Source: Cardinalis cardinalis
Lineage: Eukaryota > Chordata > Aves > Passeriformes > Cardinalidae
Direction: 5' to 3'
DNA: 64,000 nt
Assembly (NCBI GenBank): GCA_014549065.1
Contig: JACDOX010000152.1
Coordinates: 627,989-691,988, forward strand
Position 1 is the stretch's first letter; each line of letters opens with the position of its first letter. The notes beneath the pieces were generated by a model. The model worked only from the letters and a program-made list of their open reading frames with translations. It made no database searches and was not told the origin of the DNA. Positions 11,520 to 24,909 of the stretch are shown one piece after another. The translations under genes and the position numbers were made by a program.

Positions 11520-14500
11520 ATCTCTTAGTTTGGGGGTTATTTGCTTTTATGTTCATATTTTTGTATTGTTGGATTTTATTCTGTTTCATTGCCAAAATGG
11601 TCTGGCAGGTGACACCTTAACTTGGTCTTCAAACATTTTGGTGCAATTATGTGGCCGCTGGTTGTAAGCCAGCTCGATAACTTGCTTTACTACAAAAAAA
11701 ATCTCTCAAATCCCCTGGGATAATAAATCAGATCCATTTACAAAGTGAATAAATCANAACAAAATGATTCATTTGCAAATGGAACCACAGCATTCTCTGG
11801 AGATAAAGAAAAACAACTGCATTTTGCCACTTCATCACGGTTTCTTCCCCCCCTCAAATTCCAATGTGCGTCTACTGTTGGCAATAAAAGTTACACTTGC
11901 ATGTTGTTAAAATTCATTCATGTGCTTCAGCAATTCTACTTTCCCTGTAATTGACTTGCCAAGTCTCTTACTTCAGGGAATTGGAACAGCTTTCACGTGT
12001 GATGAGAAAAATTTCCTGTACAAGTCACTTCAAAAAACAATATTAATAATAAAAAAATCCAGAACGTATCCTGGTGTTGTTTATGACCAACGCTGGAGCA
12101 ACACACGCCACAGCAGCATCACCAGCTGAGTGCCAGCTGTCTGCTAGTCATTGACCCTTTAAACTTAGTCCTCACTCAAGCTGATCTGCTAATGGTGAAT
12201 TAGCTCCCCATGGCTACATCCTGGCAGAGCTTTTCATTTAATCCTTCCCTTCCTTCCATTTCCCAACTACTGACTTTTTTTCCACTCATCTTTCTCTGCT
12301 TTCACCAACTGCAGCTCAGATGTAAGAGGAGTTTTGGATGAGTCCATACAACTTCTGAGGAATGTCTTCTGCAGGCCACGGCCCCTAATAACTCCATAAT
12401 CATTACAAAAGCATGTTGGGGATGGACATCAAAGCACTGAGTACTGGTTAATGGTAAGCTCTCTTTGAACCAGCTGTGATGCTAAATACAATAATCACCA
12501 GTCTAACTAGTTGTTGTGTGTCTAGGTTAAGGCTGAATGCCTTTCATGTGCACAGCCTGGTAGGAAGCCTGCCTTGTCTGCACTTTTATTGGGACCAGTT
12601 TCATGCCCACATGCACGAGTTGAAGAATCCCCTTGGACTCTGCCCAACTGAGCCAGGCAATGAGCTGTGGGGGGTAAAGAATGGATCTCCTTATTGATTA
12701 ATATAACTTTGTTGATATAGCCATGAATGAAACATCTGTTCGTTTCCTCGGCTGGGATTGATTTTCCCTCCCTGCCATCTATAGGAGCTCATGCAGGGCT
12801 CCATGCACGTGGAATTTTCTCATGAAGCCCTTGACGTAATTCCAACAAAAGGACATGAAGAATTTCCTTTCCTTTGCTAGTGGTGGCATTCAGACAGAAA
12901 GAGAACCCCTGGAAAATGTAAAAGCTTTTGTAAAAACATGAGAAAAGCATTTAAAGCTTTTTCAAAGAAAGAAAACATCAATGTAAAGCCTCCCATAGTT
13001 GTCTGCCCATGCGGTCTCTCTTGATTTGAAGAGATTTTAACCTTGTGGGGGAGGGAGGCAGAACTGAGGGTTTTGTTGGTTTTATTGTTCTGCTGCTTTG
13101 TTTTGAATTCTGTGATATCTTCTTTTCCGTCAACACATGGATGAACTGTGATTATACTTGAACATTTATTTAGTCCTTCAGAAGCATCACTATTCAAGCA
13201 TAAAAATGCTTGTGTGTGTTGCTTTGGCCAATAAATTTCTTTGATGCTTGGCAGGAGTTTACACTTTGATGCTCCATAGTGATTTTCACTGAAAGACTTC
13301 AGTGATGAGCTACTAACCCAGTATCTTCTGGATGGACTGCACAGCTATGTAGATCAGTTGCTCTTTCCCTCTCCACCCCCAGCTCCCTTTTAGCATCCCA
13401 GGCAGTGTTACCAATGGTCAAAGTGAAAGCATCTCAGAAAGGAGCCACAAAGCTGATCATCATCCAAGAGAGTTTTAGACAAGGGAAAGGGAGATGGAAA
13501 ACAGAGGAGGGGAGAGGAGGAGGGCTGGGAGAGATTTCTTTNACCAGAAACAAGGAAACTGTGGAGAGAGGTGGGAAGGTACAGAAATGCATAGAAAGGA
13601 TATGCAGCTTTCCACCATTTATGTGCTTATGCTTAGATACTCTGCCTTTCTGATGGCACTGTCCCTTGCCTGATAGCACTTCCAAAGCCTAGGAAAAAAT
13701 ACGCCCTTTAAAAAAGGGAGTTAATAAAAGAAAACCAGCTCTTCAACTGACATCTCCTTCCTAAGCAGCAGCACTAGAGCTGTGGGTGGCGATTCCTGTG
13801 TTGTTTGCTTGAGAGGCTGAACAGAAAAGGCACAAGACGTTTAGTTGAATTGTAAAGAAGAGAGAAACTATTCAAATCCAAATACACTGGAGCATCCAAA
13901 ATACATTCAGGGTCTCCTGTTTCTTTCTCTCATTCTATCTTCTCCCAGAGTAAATATCTCAGTGTGAGTTTTCATGAGAAAAATTAAACCAAGCATTAAC
14001 AGTCCTTGTTTAGGAGAGGGAAGAAGCAGAGATTTTTAATAAATTTATCAAAGGGATGTATCAGCTTTATTACAGTCTTTCTCCCCTGTTCTTGTCAGCT
14101 TTCCTTAGTAGCAAAATCCTCCCCACCTCCATGCAAAACCAGGAAACATGCTCCAGTGTCCATCCAGCAACACTAGGTACCAAGTCTGAGGAGTTTCTGT
14201 TTGTTGGAAGGTCCCAGAGGGGTCTTCCTGGGTCTAGCTTGGAGAAGTGAGTACTAGTGGCTTTGTCCTGGAGGATAGTACAAGTGAGACGGAGTNGGAA
14301 GGACACAGTTTTCTGAACACTCTTCTATTGGTGTCAGAGTCAAGCAGTTCAAGGAGTTGGGTTGTCTGGTGTCCTGTCTGTTCTCCCAAGCATATAGTTT
14401 TTCCTATAGAAACTCCCACTTGTGAACAAACTTTTCCCTGCAAATATGTTTGTAGAAGTATGTAGGTGAAATTCATTGGCCTCTGTTTCAGAAGAAGTCA

Positions 14501-15780
14501 TATTCCATGACCTAATGGCCTTGGATGCCTGTTAAAAGTTCCAGATTTAAAATTGTCCTTGTGAAAAGAAGTGCCAAACTCTAAAATTATCCTACAAGAA
14601 AGGCTCATACAAAGATTTCTCTTTCAGCGGGGTTTGCACGTCAGGTTTCTGCTGCTCAAAGGATTCACAGTGCAGTATGTCAGCTTTGATGATGGAAATA
14701 TTACCCTCTTGCCTGGATTTTATTTTATGTTTGTTTTCCCTTCTGCCTCTAGTAGTCTCCAGCACTCCTCCTGAAAAAGGCTAGTTACCCATCCATACCC
14801 TGCTGGAGGAGCAGCAGAGGAGCTGCAGCCCCACTGCCAGTGGGGCAGGGTAAGGGCTGGCTGTGCCCCCAAGAGCAGAGCTTTCCAAGAGAAGCACTCA
14901 GACAACACAGCTCTTGAGTGCCTTGGCCATAAATCTTCTCTGGGCATCCTGCCTGCTTTATGGACTCAGCCATTTTCTCTCAGACAATTCAGAGCCTGCC
15001 CTATTGCCTCTTGCCGACGCAGAAAGAGCACAGCTTGCTCTGGAGAGAAAAAGATTTAAGCTTTCTATAATATCAGGATGAAATTACCAGAAAAGTTGAT
15101 AGTATGTGATTCTTTTCAGCTAGCAAGAGAGTGGTGACAGTGTTCTGTTCTGTGCAAGGTTAGTAGAAAGGAGAGGGCAATGAGAATTTAGTCCATATCT
15201 TTTAAGGGAAGGATTAGAAATAATCATCTGAATATGCAGTAAAGGAGATTTAGATGAGATATTACAGAACTTCCTCATACCAAAAACAGTTAAGCACTGG
15301 AGCAGAATATTCAGTAACTATGTGGAATCACCACTGTAGGAGACACATCTGTAAAGGTTGGGTTTAAGGAAACATAATCCTGTCTCCAACAGATGGTGTG
15401 GATGATTCCTCAGGGACAACACTCATCTCAATTTCATATGGTTCACTACAGAGAGCTTTCCCACTATAAAGAGGCTAATATCTGATTCCTGGGTTCAAAA
15501 AAGAACATAAGAAAAGCCATACGGGTTCAAAACTAAAAATCTAACCCAGTGTCTCATCTGCTACGGGGACCCACAACATCTGGAAGGAATGTAAGAGCAA
15601 GAGCCTCATACAGGGATACTTCCCCCAAATAATCTCCCACTGGTAAATTTTGGAATTCAGGGATGTGACTTCTCTATCCAGAGGTGTGTTTTTTTAAAGA
15701 TCAGTCTAAATAGTTCACCTGTTTGGTTTTTCTGTCAGATTTTTGCATTAACTTTTTGACTCAGGAAAAATAAAATGGTC
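11520..15780. other. Upstream non-coding DNA
   Basis: No gene, RNA or named repeat was recognised. The base composition is even, with short A/T runs. The small frames present have no recognisable domains. Confidence 0.55.
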
Positions 15781-15782
15781 AT

Positions 15783-15913
15783 GGTAGAGGAGGAAAGAGT
15801 ATGAGAGGAGAAAAAAGAGAAGCTGGGAAAGGGGGAAAGAGGGAAGCAGAAGGAAAGAGAAAGGAAGAAAATGAGTAGTAAAAGTAAGGAATGAATATGA
15901 AGAGGAAAGAATG
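15783..15913 (+). repeat. Polypurine (G/A-rich) tract
   Basis: About 130 bases composed almost entirely of A and G on the + strand, with occasional T and C interruptions. Such asymmetric tracts can form triplex DNA and are common in non-coding vertebrate DNA. The minus-strand frame across it, rich in Ser, Phe and Leu, is a composition artefact. Confidence 0.85.
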
Positions 15914-18850
15914 TGAATACTTTGCCACTAAGGAAAGCAGGGAAACAGGTGGTAGCATTAGGTGTGACATCAGTGACTAAGTCCAAGCCAAGCCAAATCT
16001 GACGACTGTGACACTGTTGCTCTCCACACCTTAGATTCCTTGTTTGGGAGCTGGAAGTCCATGAATCATTAGTGTATTTGCCAGCCATGGAGTGAAACAT
16101 CTGGACAGCAAACCCCTCCTTTTATTGCCAACCCTCTGCTTCCACTGAAGACCCAGCAGTCCTTCCCTGGGGCTGGAGGGGCTGAGTGCAGGCTGCTTTG
16201 CTGGAGGGGCTGGGGAGGAGTTGGATCTGATGCCAAAAGGTCTCCAGTGCTGGTGGAAATGGCACCTGGAGAATCCAACAATGGGGAAGTGGTGAATGTC
16301 TACCACATCCAGATTTAGGTTGAAAAACTAATTCATTGGTGTCTTGTGAACTTCTCTTTTTCATGGCTGGTTTAGCTGGGAAGGTGCTGATGTCTTGGGA
16401 GAAGGGGCATCCGAAACCCAATAGCTGTCAGAAGTTTCTTTGGATTGTAGTATTTTTGGTCTGAAAAGGTTGATTTAGTAAGTGTGGTTGCAGGAAAAGA
16501 ATGTTGGGAGACAATATTGATGAGTCTTTGTCATTAACGTTGTTTTTCACCAAAGATGTCTGGTATTCCTGGGTTTACCCTGTCCTGGCAGGAACATATT
16601 TGAAACCAAAAATTTTTTTTTTCTTTACCCTTCTGTTCTCCCCCACTTCTGGCAGGCTACAGTACCCCTGAACTGTGTCATTGACTTTGCACATATTCTT
16701 GTTGGGAGGTTTATGGATGGTTAATTATCTGATTAAGTTACTGCCTGTGACTGTAATCCAGGAGACTTCTGTCCAATGGACATAGCCAGTGTTACACTGA
16801 ACCTTGCAGCTTTACACTGTTAGATGAAATCTGTTGTTCTCATCTTTGTTGCATGTCTGGATTTGTCTTAAGCTTGAGAGTGGGAGAGGCTTTCAGATTT
16901 CTTTCAGTCATCGTGAGGGCACTACTTCGTTTTCAAGCTGCTGACATTACCAGTGGCAGTCTGCACTAAAAGAAAATGTGTAACTAAGCTGTCACTTTGG
17001 TTAAAATGTCTTTCTTTTAAAAGACCCAACAAAACAAAACAGGATCCCTCTGTGTCAGGAGAGAAGGGAGAAGCTAAGGGAGTCACACACTACTACTATA
17101 TAACATCCAGAAATTACATTAATTGAGTACTTCCACTACCCCATCTTTTTCTAATTTTGTGAATATGACATGTAGAACAGCATCATGTGGTTGTTAATTA
17201 TGACAACCAAAGTGCAATTTTGTAATAAGGCTAGCAGATGATTGAAGCATTAAATATTCAGATCAAACCCAGTTCTTTTTGCCCAGCACACTTCCAGTCA
17301 AGATCACGTAGAGTGCCTGAATTATTTTTTAAATTTGTTGTTTTCTGTAAATTCCCACTAGCTCACTTTTTAAGCTCTCTATTTCTGATGTGATCTGTAA
17401 GATCAGGTTGCAGAAAATTACAATATTCCATTTGCTCGTAATTAGGCTCTCATTTTCTCTCCATCAGGTAAAGAGAAATTTTGCCACTAATTGTGGTAAG
17501 ACAGGACCAGCCCCTCTGTTTTGCTTTTCTAAAGATTTTAAAGGCCATGTGAACATATGAAAAGTTTNTGTTGACCAAAATGTCTGTGATGAACTGAAAG
17601 ACAGTTATTTGCACTCATGTGAGAAGAGCTCTGTTAAGAGCCATCAATCTCACTTGTGACAGCATATTGACACTTGCTGGTCTTTAGGATTCATTTCTTA
17701 AAATGCTAATGCACACAAGTTCCTGTCTGTTGTGGGAAAATATGGGGCAACTTTGTTAGATGAGACACTCAAGTGCAAATAAATGTTTCCTGTAAGAAAG
17801 CATTTGGCTCAAATCTTTCCTCTTTTTTTTTTTTTAATCTCCTAAATTGTTTCCCCATGTCCTTAGTGACACCCTCAGGAAAAAAAAAATTTAAAAATTA
17901 ACATCATCAAAAATAAAAGTCAACTGTGCACATGCCAGAGATAATTGGAGATTTATAATACGCCCTATATAACTTGTGAGCACTGAAATAATATACGTGA
18001 GTGATGGGCTGAAACTTCACGGCATGAAGGATGCCTTTCTGGATAATTTACATCTTGGGGGGTAGTATCTTAAAATCAGAGGTCCTGTCTTCACTCTGTG
18101 CACATTAAAAACCACATGGTGCTTTTCATAAGAGGCTGGGCTTGCCCCAGCTAAAATTTTTCCCCAGCTCTTTAGTATTGCAGCCTGTGCTGTGCTCAGA
18201 CCATCTGGTCACCATTCTGCAGCCCTGGCCATGGCTGTGCTTAATGGTGAAATGATTTCTGGCTGTATACAGTTGGTAGAGTGTTTTGCATACTGCATAT
18301 GCTCAAGGTATTACATATGAAAGGCATTATGTAAGATTACAGGGAAAGAAAAATACTCTCTTAAAAATTGTCAGTAATTGCCCAGAATGCTCTTGTGACA
18401 CCATTTGATGATGGAGGACCTTAACCANGACTCTGGAATGGTCCATTTTTTAACTTGTATTTTAAATTTATTCACTGTGAAATTCTCTGCTTTTTGTTGT
18501 CCTTATTATCGGCACTTCAGATAGCCCTCCTAGAAGCCAGACTTGGGTGTCTTGTCTTCTAAAGATAACTCAAAATGGACAAAAGAGAGGACTCTAGGGA
18601 CATGCCCAGGCTTTTACACCCCACATGAGCATCACAGCGTGCAGCCCCATTTCCCCACTCCCAGCCCTGTGCTCCTGGCTTGACTGAGGTGCCCACAGCT
18701 CAGGCTCACACCAGTACAGTGGAACTCAATGCAGCTGACNCGGTGGGTTTTAACAAAACCAATTTGTCCTTGATGCTAGTGTATCCATTCCATTCCTGGT
18801 CCTTTCAGGTTGTAATCAAAGCCCTAAGGCTTGGTTTGGTTGCTTAACAT
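15914..18850. other. Upstream non-coding DNA
   Basis: No gene is recognised. The AT-rich sequence at 17100-18060, with TAAT and ATTA cores and a T13 run near 17825, could be part of a conserved non-coding block. No transposon ends were seen. Confidence 0.5.
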
Positions 18851-18852
18851 GA

Positions 18853-18950
18853 GCATTAGGTGAGGCTGGAGGTGACACAAACTTTAAGGGATCTCCTCAT
18901 TAGTATTAAGCGAGGCTGGAGGTGACTCAAAGTTTGGGGACATCTCTACC
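18853..18950. repeat. Imperfect tandem duplication, period 50 bp
   Basis: The copy starting at 18853 and the copy starting at 18903 share GAGGCTGGAGGTGAC and the surrounding positions, with several substitutions. There are two copies only. No known satellite was recognised. Confidence 0.8.
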
Positions 18951-19320
18951 ATGCTAGTGGTTATATGGACCCATGGGGATCTGTGTCCAGTGGGAGGGGG
19001 CACTGGAGGTCTAACCAGGGCATCATAGATGGCTCAGGCTGGACTTATTCTGCCTGACTCTTGCCATGGTTTTTGGCACCTGCCAGTGTCTCCCCATGCA
19101 ACATAAATGCTGCTCCAAACAGGACCTATCTGTAGTGAGTCTTTACAGGATTCCTGTACCAAGGCTTGTGTTACTGAAGGTGACATAAGGTTTCTTAGGG
19201 TGTAAACACACTGTGAGAGTGTTTTCCAGTCACCTGGGTACCCACACAACTTGGCTTCAGACACAACTGCAGCCATGCAGCATGAGTATGGAGCTGAGGA
19301 ATTCAGCCCAAACATGGGCA

Positions 19321-19347
19321 AAACCCATAACCTTGGGTTATGGGTTT
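19321..19347. repeat. Perfect short palindrome (12-bp arms, 3-base loop)
   Basis: The left arm AAACCCATAACC at 19321-19332 is the exact reverse complement of GGTTATGGGTTT at 19336-19347, separated by TTG. A cruciform or RNA hairpin is possible. The function is unknown. Confidence 0.9.
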
Positions 19348-19349
19348 GG

Positions 19350-20170
19350 TGATGTGTTTGGACAATTCAGCCTGAGAAAGCCAGCACTGCAGTGCTGGGA
19401 CACAGAGGCCTGGGATGCCAGGCTGGATTGCTGGGCTTTTTTAAGCTCTGCTAAAGNGATGCAAGTTAGCAATGTTCATGCAGGAACACACAAAGTGTGC
19501 GCTCAAGTGATGATCTGGGGCCCCATTTAATCAGATCCTGATTTAGCCTTATTCCTAATTTTTGAGGCAAGGCAGTTCCAGTGGTGCCTCCTGTTCCTTG
19601 CGCCTGCACCTTTAGGATGAAACAAGGAAAGTGCCACCAGCTTTGCAGGGTTCCAGAGTCATGCATCATTTCAATCTAAAAATAAATCCCAAACCTGGTG
19701 TACTGGTTTTGAAGACAAGTTGAACTGTGCTTTCCATGCAGAAATGATGTTGCATTATACTTTCATCGTGGGCACGAAGCCAGCACTAACTGCTCACCAA
19801 TATAATTATGAGCAAAAATACTGTGCGGCTGGGCTGTGCAAGGCTCTGGGGTCTGCAGTGGAGCTGGGCAAATTCTACTACCCAAAATCATCTTTCTGTG
19901 CATGTGAAAAACTTAGGAATACATACTTTTAAGGAAGCTTACTCAGAATCAGGTTTTTAACATAACTACAGTAACTTCAAAATCTTTTTTGATTACTGAA
20001 AGGGGTAAAAAGTGATTAAATTTATTAAAAGCCGCAAGATGACATGGTTGTAAAGGAGATCTTTCAACAGCTTCTGCTCAAATACTAAGGAGCCATGCTG
20101 GACCCTCTCTTCTTAAGTCCTTGCAGACATCAGTGAGTAGCCCTGCCTCAAAAAATAAAGAACAAAAAAA
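19350..20170. other. Upstream non-coding DNA
   Basis: Nothing recognised beyond short frames without homology that I can name. Confidence 0.5.
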
Positions 20171-20179
20171 TTAAATAAT

Positions 20180-20780
20180 GGCATGATTTCACCCGGAATC
20201 ATTTGTTCTGTTGGTGAAAGTCACAGAGAAAAGTCCTAAAATTATACAATTATAATAATAAATCAATTCAGCATGTCATTTCTGCTTTTCTACATTAATA
20301 AATTAACCATGTAACATTGTTCAAAATTATGTCAGTTACGCATATAATAATCTTTTAAATTAATGAAGTGATGAAGCAGTTTGATGACACCCATGATTTA
20401 CAGGGCTGCTTTTAGCTAATGTTAAAAGCCTTTCATTTAATAAATTGTCCCCTTGAGAAATTACCAAAAATTAATATTTTCTATGCTAAATGTTCCAAGG
20501 TTTACACTTTTTCACTATATTAGCAAGCAGCAAGGGAGAAGCATTTTTCAAAATATATCTTCTTTTACATATATTTAATTGAAATTAATTAGTATATTAC
20601 TTTAAAAGGAAATGATCACAGGGAAAGGTGTGGGATCATTTATGAGAGTTTCTTATGGCAATAAAACAGCATTTAAACAATGGAATTAATCATGTCCTTA
20701 AAATTTTTTATGATAGATTAGGAATCATTCCAAGCTTTTTGATTAAATAGAAGGACATTCCATACAGACTGGACAAAAAA
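20180..20780. promoter_or_regulatory. Candidate conserved non-coding enhancer block
   Basis: About 600 bases of AT-rich but complex sequence, dense in homeodomain cores (TTAATGA, ATTAATTAG, TTTAATAAA, AATTAATAT). There are no simple repeats and no open frames. Developmental transcription factor loci such as MEIS1 are known to be flanked by many long conserved elements of this composition. Conservation itself cannot be seen from one sequence, so this is inference. Confidence 0.35.
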
Positions 20781-20789
20781 AAAATCCAG

Positions 20790-23700
20790 CTATTTCACTG
20801 CAGTTAATATTTCCCTGGTTCCATAATGTCAGGTTATGTGCATGCTGAATATTTACTGAGCTAAAAGCAAAAGTCCAAGTGAGGCTCACAAGATCTATTT
20901 TGCTTTGCTCTTCCTTGTGCTTGGCACCCTGATGTAATGTATGCATAAGGTTGTGAATGCTTAATATTTCGCATTTTATGCATATCTTATCAGAATTGAG
21001 CTTTAAAGCCACTTTCTCCTAGGGTTGGTTGAGATTCAAGGAACATAACGTAAAATGGTATAGTGTGTCCTATAAAAGAGGTTAAAATGGAGGTTATAAT
21101 TATGAAAGCTCAATAGATTTGAAAGCCAACACAGTGCCCCCTCACATGTGATACTATCTCCAGAAAGGGAAAGAGATATATAGGACTATAAAGGGAAGCC
21201 TGTAATTGATGCTCTCTGTACTTATTAGGATTTGTTTTAGTAACATCAGGGACTCGTTTTTGTACTACCTCTGAATAAATAATGTGCACAGTAGGTTGGG
21301 TCAATTCCTTTTCACTTTGAAATATTTTCAGTGGTTGCACTAAAACCAAGAATAATTCATTGGCTTTTTGTAAGGCAGCTGGATGTATTATGAAAAATAG
21401 GTGCGTTAACTGATTTATTGGGGGTTGGGGGGGCAGTCTATAACAGGGGCCAGCATGAAAAAGAAGGGACTCTTGGCCTTAGGGGTGATGGAAGAGCATT
21501 TTCCATCTCAATCAGGAGCATTTCTCAAAAAATAAACAGGATCTCAGAAAAAAGATCTTGTTCCAGTGTTTGTATTTGAACGCTCCATGGGTGAAGTCTG
21601 CCACACAGCAGAGGCTCCGAAGGGACACCCAAATATAATTACCCATGGACAGGGCTTTGCCTCTGGTTAAGTAAACCACCATAATGAGCACAGCTCCTCA
21701 AATACATATTTGTTTTAAAAAATAAGTGAAACAGAACCATCCCAAAAAAGCCTGAAAATTGATTCCAGTGCAGGCTTTGTTTGGCTTCTGCTTCTGGCAC
21801 TGATTCCAGAGTTTAATATCTCCGGCAAGTTACTGCTTTATCCCCAGTGCCAAGTTCCAGATCTCTCAAACTGCTCTGGCCCCATCAGTAGGAGAGACAC
21901 AGTGATGCTTTGCTGATCTTGGTGTCCTTTAGTCCTTTGATATGACTGTGGATGAAAAGAGCCGCAGAAGGACAAATTCATTATTAATAGCAGTGATTAA
22001 CAGATTAGTCGTAGCTCCTTCTAATATTTATACAGGAACCTCTCTGTACCAGTATCTGAAATAGTAAGGTTTTTTCCTGGAAAGCTTGATTAGTTGGTGT
22101 TTGTTTTGTGAAAATATGTATTTTGGGGATTGGGCTTTGCAGAGCTGCCTCTGGAGCCTCTCCTAGTGCTCCAAACCTTCCTTGGAAAAAGAGCATCAAG
22201 GAAATCCTGCCTGTTTGTCTGTTACACTGGACAGTGAGGGACAGGAGATTTTTTTCTCCAGTTCTTTTTCGGTGTGAAATTCCCCCTTGAAGTTCAGTCT
22301 TCAGCGAGGGTCTAGTTTCATTCGGTTGTAAGAAACAATGCCGATCTAGCAAAATGAGGAGAATTTCTGTGGCGGTGGAAAACAACATTGCACACACTCC
22401 TGCAATACAAAGTTTGTCCATCCAGAAAGGAAGAGCCTGACCCTGTAAAAGCAGTAGGGATTTGTTATGAGATCTAGGGGTACTTAGGAGAAATTCCTCT
22501 AGTGATTTACACTGAGCAGGGGTCAAGACAGTGTTTTTTGAAAAAATGTGAAGTATTTTGAGGATCATATAATTGTCTTCTACTGTGGGATTAGTTTTGG
22601 ATACCATCTTGGAAGTGCTACCAACTTTTGGGTATTTGCAAAAGCATCTGTTAATGTGAAGCGTAGCTGCCAAATAATTTAACAAAGCAGAAATGACTGT
22701 GTGTGGAAGTGTTACTCCCTGCCCTCAGGCAACCAAGCCATCTGTTAATTCTAGCCATGGACAAAATTCATGGGTACAAACTTGGGACTTAGTAGGGAAA
22801 GTGGTTGCTCCAACAGCTGGAGTGACCAACAGCCATTGGGTTTGATGTGAGTTCTCAAGACATTTGGCAAACCTTTGCTTGTAGTGGAAAAATTAATGAG
22901 GGTGAGTCTGTTTTTTATTGTGATCCTTCCAGATGATTCTAGAGATTATTAGTTTTGGGGATTTGTTGAAAGAGTATCTCACCCCGCTTTCTGCAAGAAA
23001 ATGGACCTTCCAAGCTGCAACACTGATAGGACTGATAATAAGAGGGATCTAATGATACTTTTTTGTTTAAGAGCAGAAATAATGGTATTTATTTCTTCAT
23101 ATTAAGATTCTTTGGATTTTATTTCTAAGGGAAAGTAAGTGGTAACAACATAAGTAGTGGTAACAACAAACAAATAGAATAAGTTGTGATCTCTGAGAAA
23201 AGCATCTCAAACCATAAAAAATAAAGAGGGAATTTCTTACTTTGTGCTTCTGTTGGGATAGATGAGGATTGCATCATCCTGTGTAACAGAATGTATCTAA
23301 ATGCAGATAGGACCAGGAAATCCATACATTCCTGCCAGCAGAGTTTCTGCTTAAATATGTTTATGGCAAGAAAGAATTCCATCTCATCCCTCAAGTCCTG
23401 GAACAAATTGAGGGGTTGGTCTCTAGCAGTAATTTTTCAGATGGGAAAATGACCTCAGACTGCCTCAAGAGACTTGGCAGAGAGGGTCAAGAGGATGCAG
23501 GAGAAAAGAAGCAGTCCTTGAGCAGGACCAAGGGCTACCTCCTCTACTGCTGTTTTGCAATGAAAGCTGTAGGGCTGAAGGGGGAAGTTACAGCATGAAA
23601 AACCCCAGCAATTTGCACTTTCAGCTCATGCCCTTGATTTTGTAGTGTCTGCCTTTGTGGGCTCTGCTGTACCTGCATGTGCATCCACCCCAGACATCTC

Positions 23701-24850
23701 TATAAGCTTTTGGTAGAAGGTTCTGGTCCATGTAAATCTCTTTTGCTCTAACACTTTGGCAAAGGCGCAGCTGTCCTCTGTGAGGAACATGATCCAAGCC
23801 TTGCTCCAAACAAGTGGCAGTGGTGGGGCCACGCTGTTGGATCTCATTGCTGGGGGACAGAAGCTTCTACAAAAAGATAAGCATTACACTGGGGGCTGAT
23901 TTCTAGATAATAGAGTAGTGGATAAGTCTGCATCAGAGTTTATCACAATCTTATTGGCCACAGCAAGGTAGCGATATGAGGAAGATCTATTGTTACTCTT
24001 GTCTAGTTGTCAGTAATATCATCTACATACTTGTGTCCTTCCAGAGTTGAAGACATCCTTCCTATTGTGTGCCAACAAGAGTAATTTTATTAACACCTTT
24101 TTGTGCAAAACCGGCTTCTTTCATTTAAAGCTGTCAGATCTGAAGGTCATGGAGGGTGATAGAAAAGCTTAGAAGCTCCTTACAGCTCCTCTTGCAGAGG
24201 TGAGGCTTCCAAAGAGCTGAGCACCAGATTTTCAGACCTTAGATATGGGATGTAAAGCACAACTGGATTAGCAAATCAATAACTTTAACTGAAATTTAGG
24301 CCAGTGAGGAGAATCTATANGGAAGTTCTGCTCTAACTGACCATTAAATTTCTACTGCATATCTCTGAAGGGGATGGCAAAACAAATTCCTGACCACTGC
24401 TTGAAGTGCTTAGTATGCCCACCTTCCTGCTACTCCATCATTTGCCCACTGCATTTTAATTACTTGACAAGGAAGAATGTGTGCAAGTGCAAGATTTTGC
24501 TGGAGTGCCACACCAGGAGCAGATCTGTGAGGAGATGCAGGGGCTTTAAGCCTTTCTTAAGCAAACTCAGTCTGTCCTGAGGGTGCTGGTGGGACTAGAT
24601 TTGTCCTCACATACTCTTACTGTCAGTCCTCCAATCTCATCAGGACATGGTGCCACTTTCCCGAGGCTCACCAGTCTCGTGGAGCATCAGCCCTTGGCAC
24701 AGGATAGTTTACCATGCTGAAAAAGTTCACTTGCCAGTATAATTGACTTAAACAATTAGATTTGCTAAAACAGCAGCCAGTCGTACCACTGGTATGCCCA
24801 GCATGAGCAGCACAAGTGAAACACTAAAGGACCAGAGGGGAAAAAAGGCA
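20790..24850. other. Upstream non-coding DNA
   Basis: No supported gene. The minus-strand frame at 22005-22685 (226 codons) is the longest gap-free open frame in the window apart from the antisense frame over exon 2. It has no recognisable domain and no sign of codon bias. A short direct repeat of AGTGGTAACAACA occurs at 23138 and 23156. Confidence 0.5.
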
Positions 24851-24858
24851 ATGACTGC

Positions 24859-24900
24859 AAAATAAAATAAATAAATAAATAGATAAATAAATAAATAAAA
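24859..24900. repeat. (AAAT)n microsatellite
   Basis: About ten AAAT/ATAA units with one GATA variant near 24881. This is a common A-rich tetranucleotide repeat. No retroposon body is attached that I can recognise. Confidence 0.93.
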
Positions 24901-24909
24901 GAAGACTTG

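Noticed and set aside
22005..22685. 226-codon open frame on the minus strand
   Set aside because: No recognisable domain, signal or splice context. In 64 kb read in six frames, one frame of this length is not far above chance.
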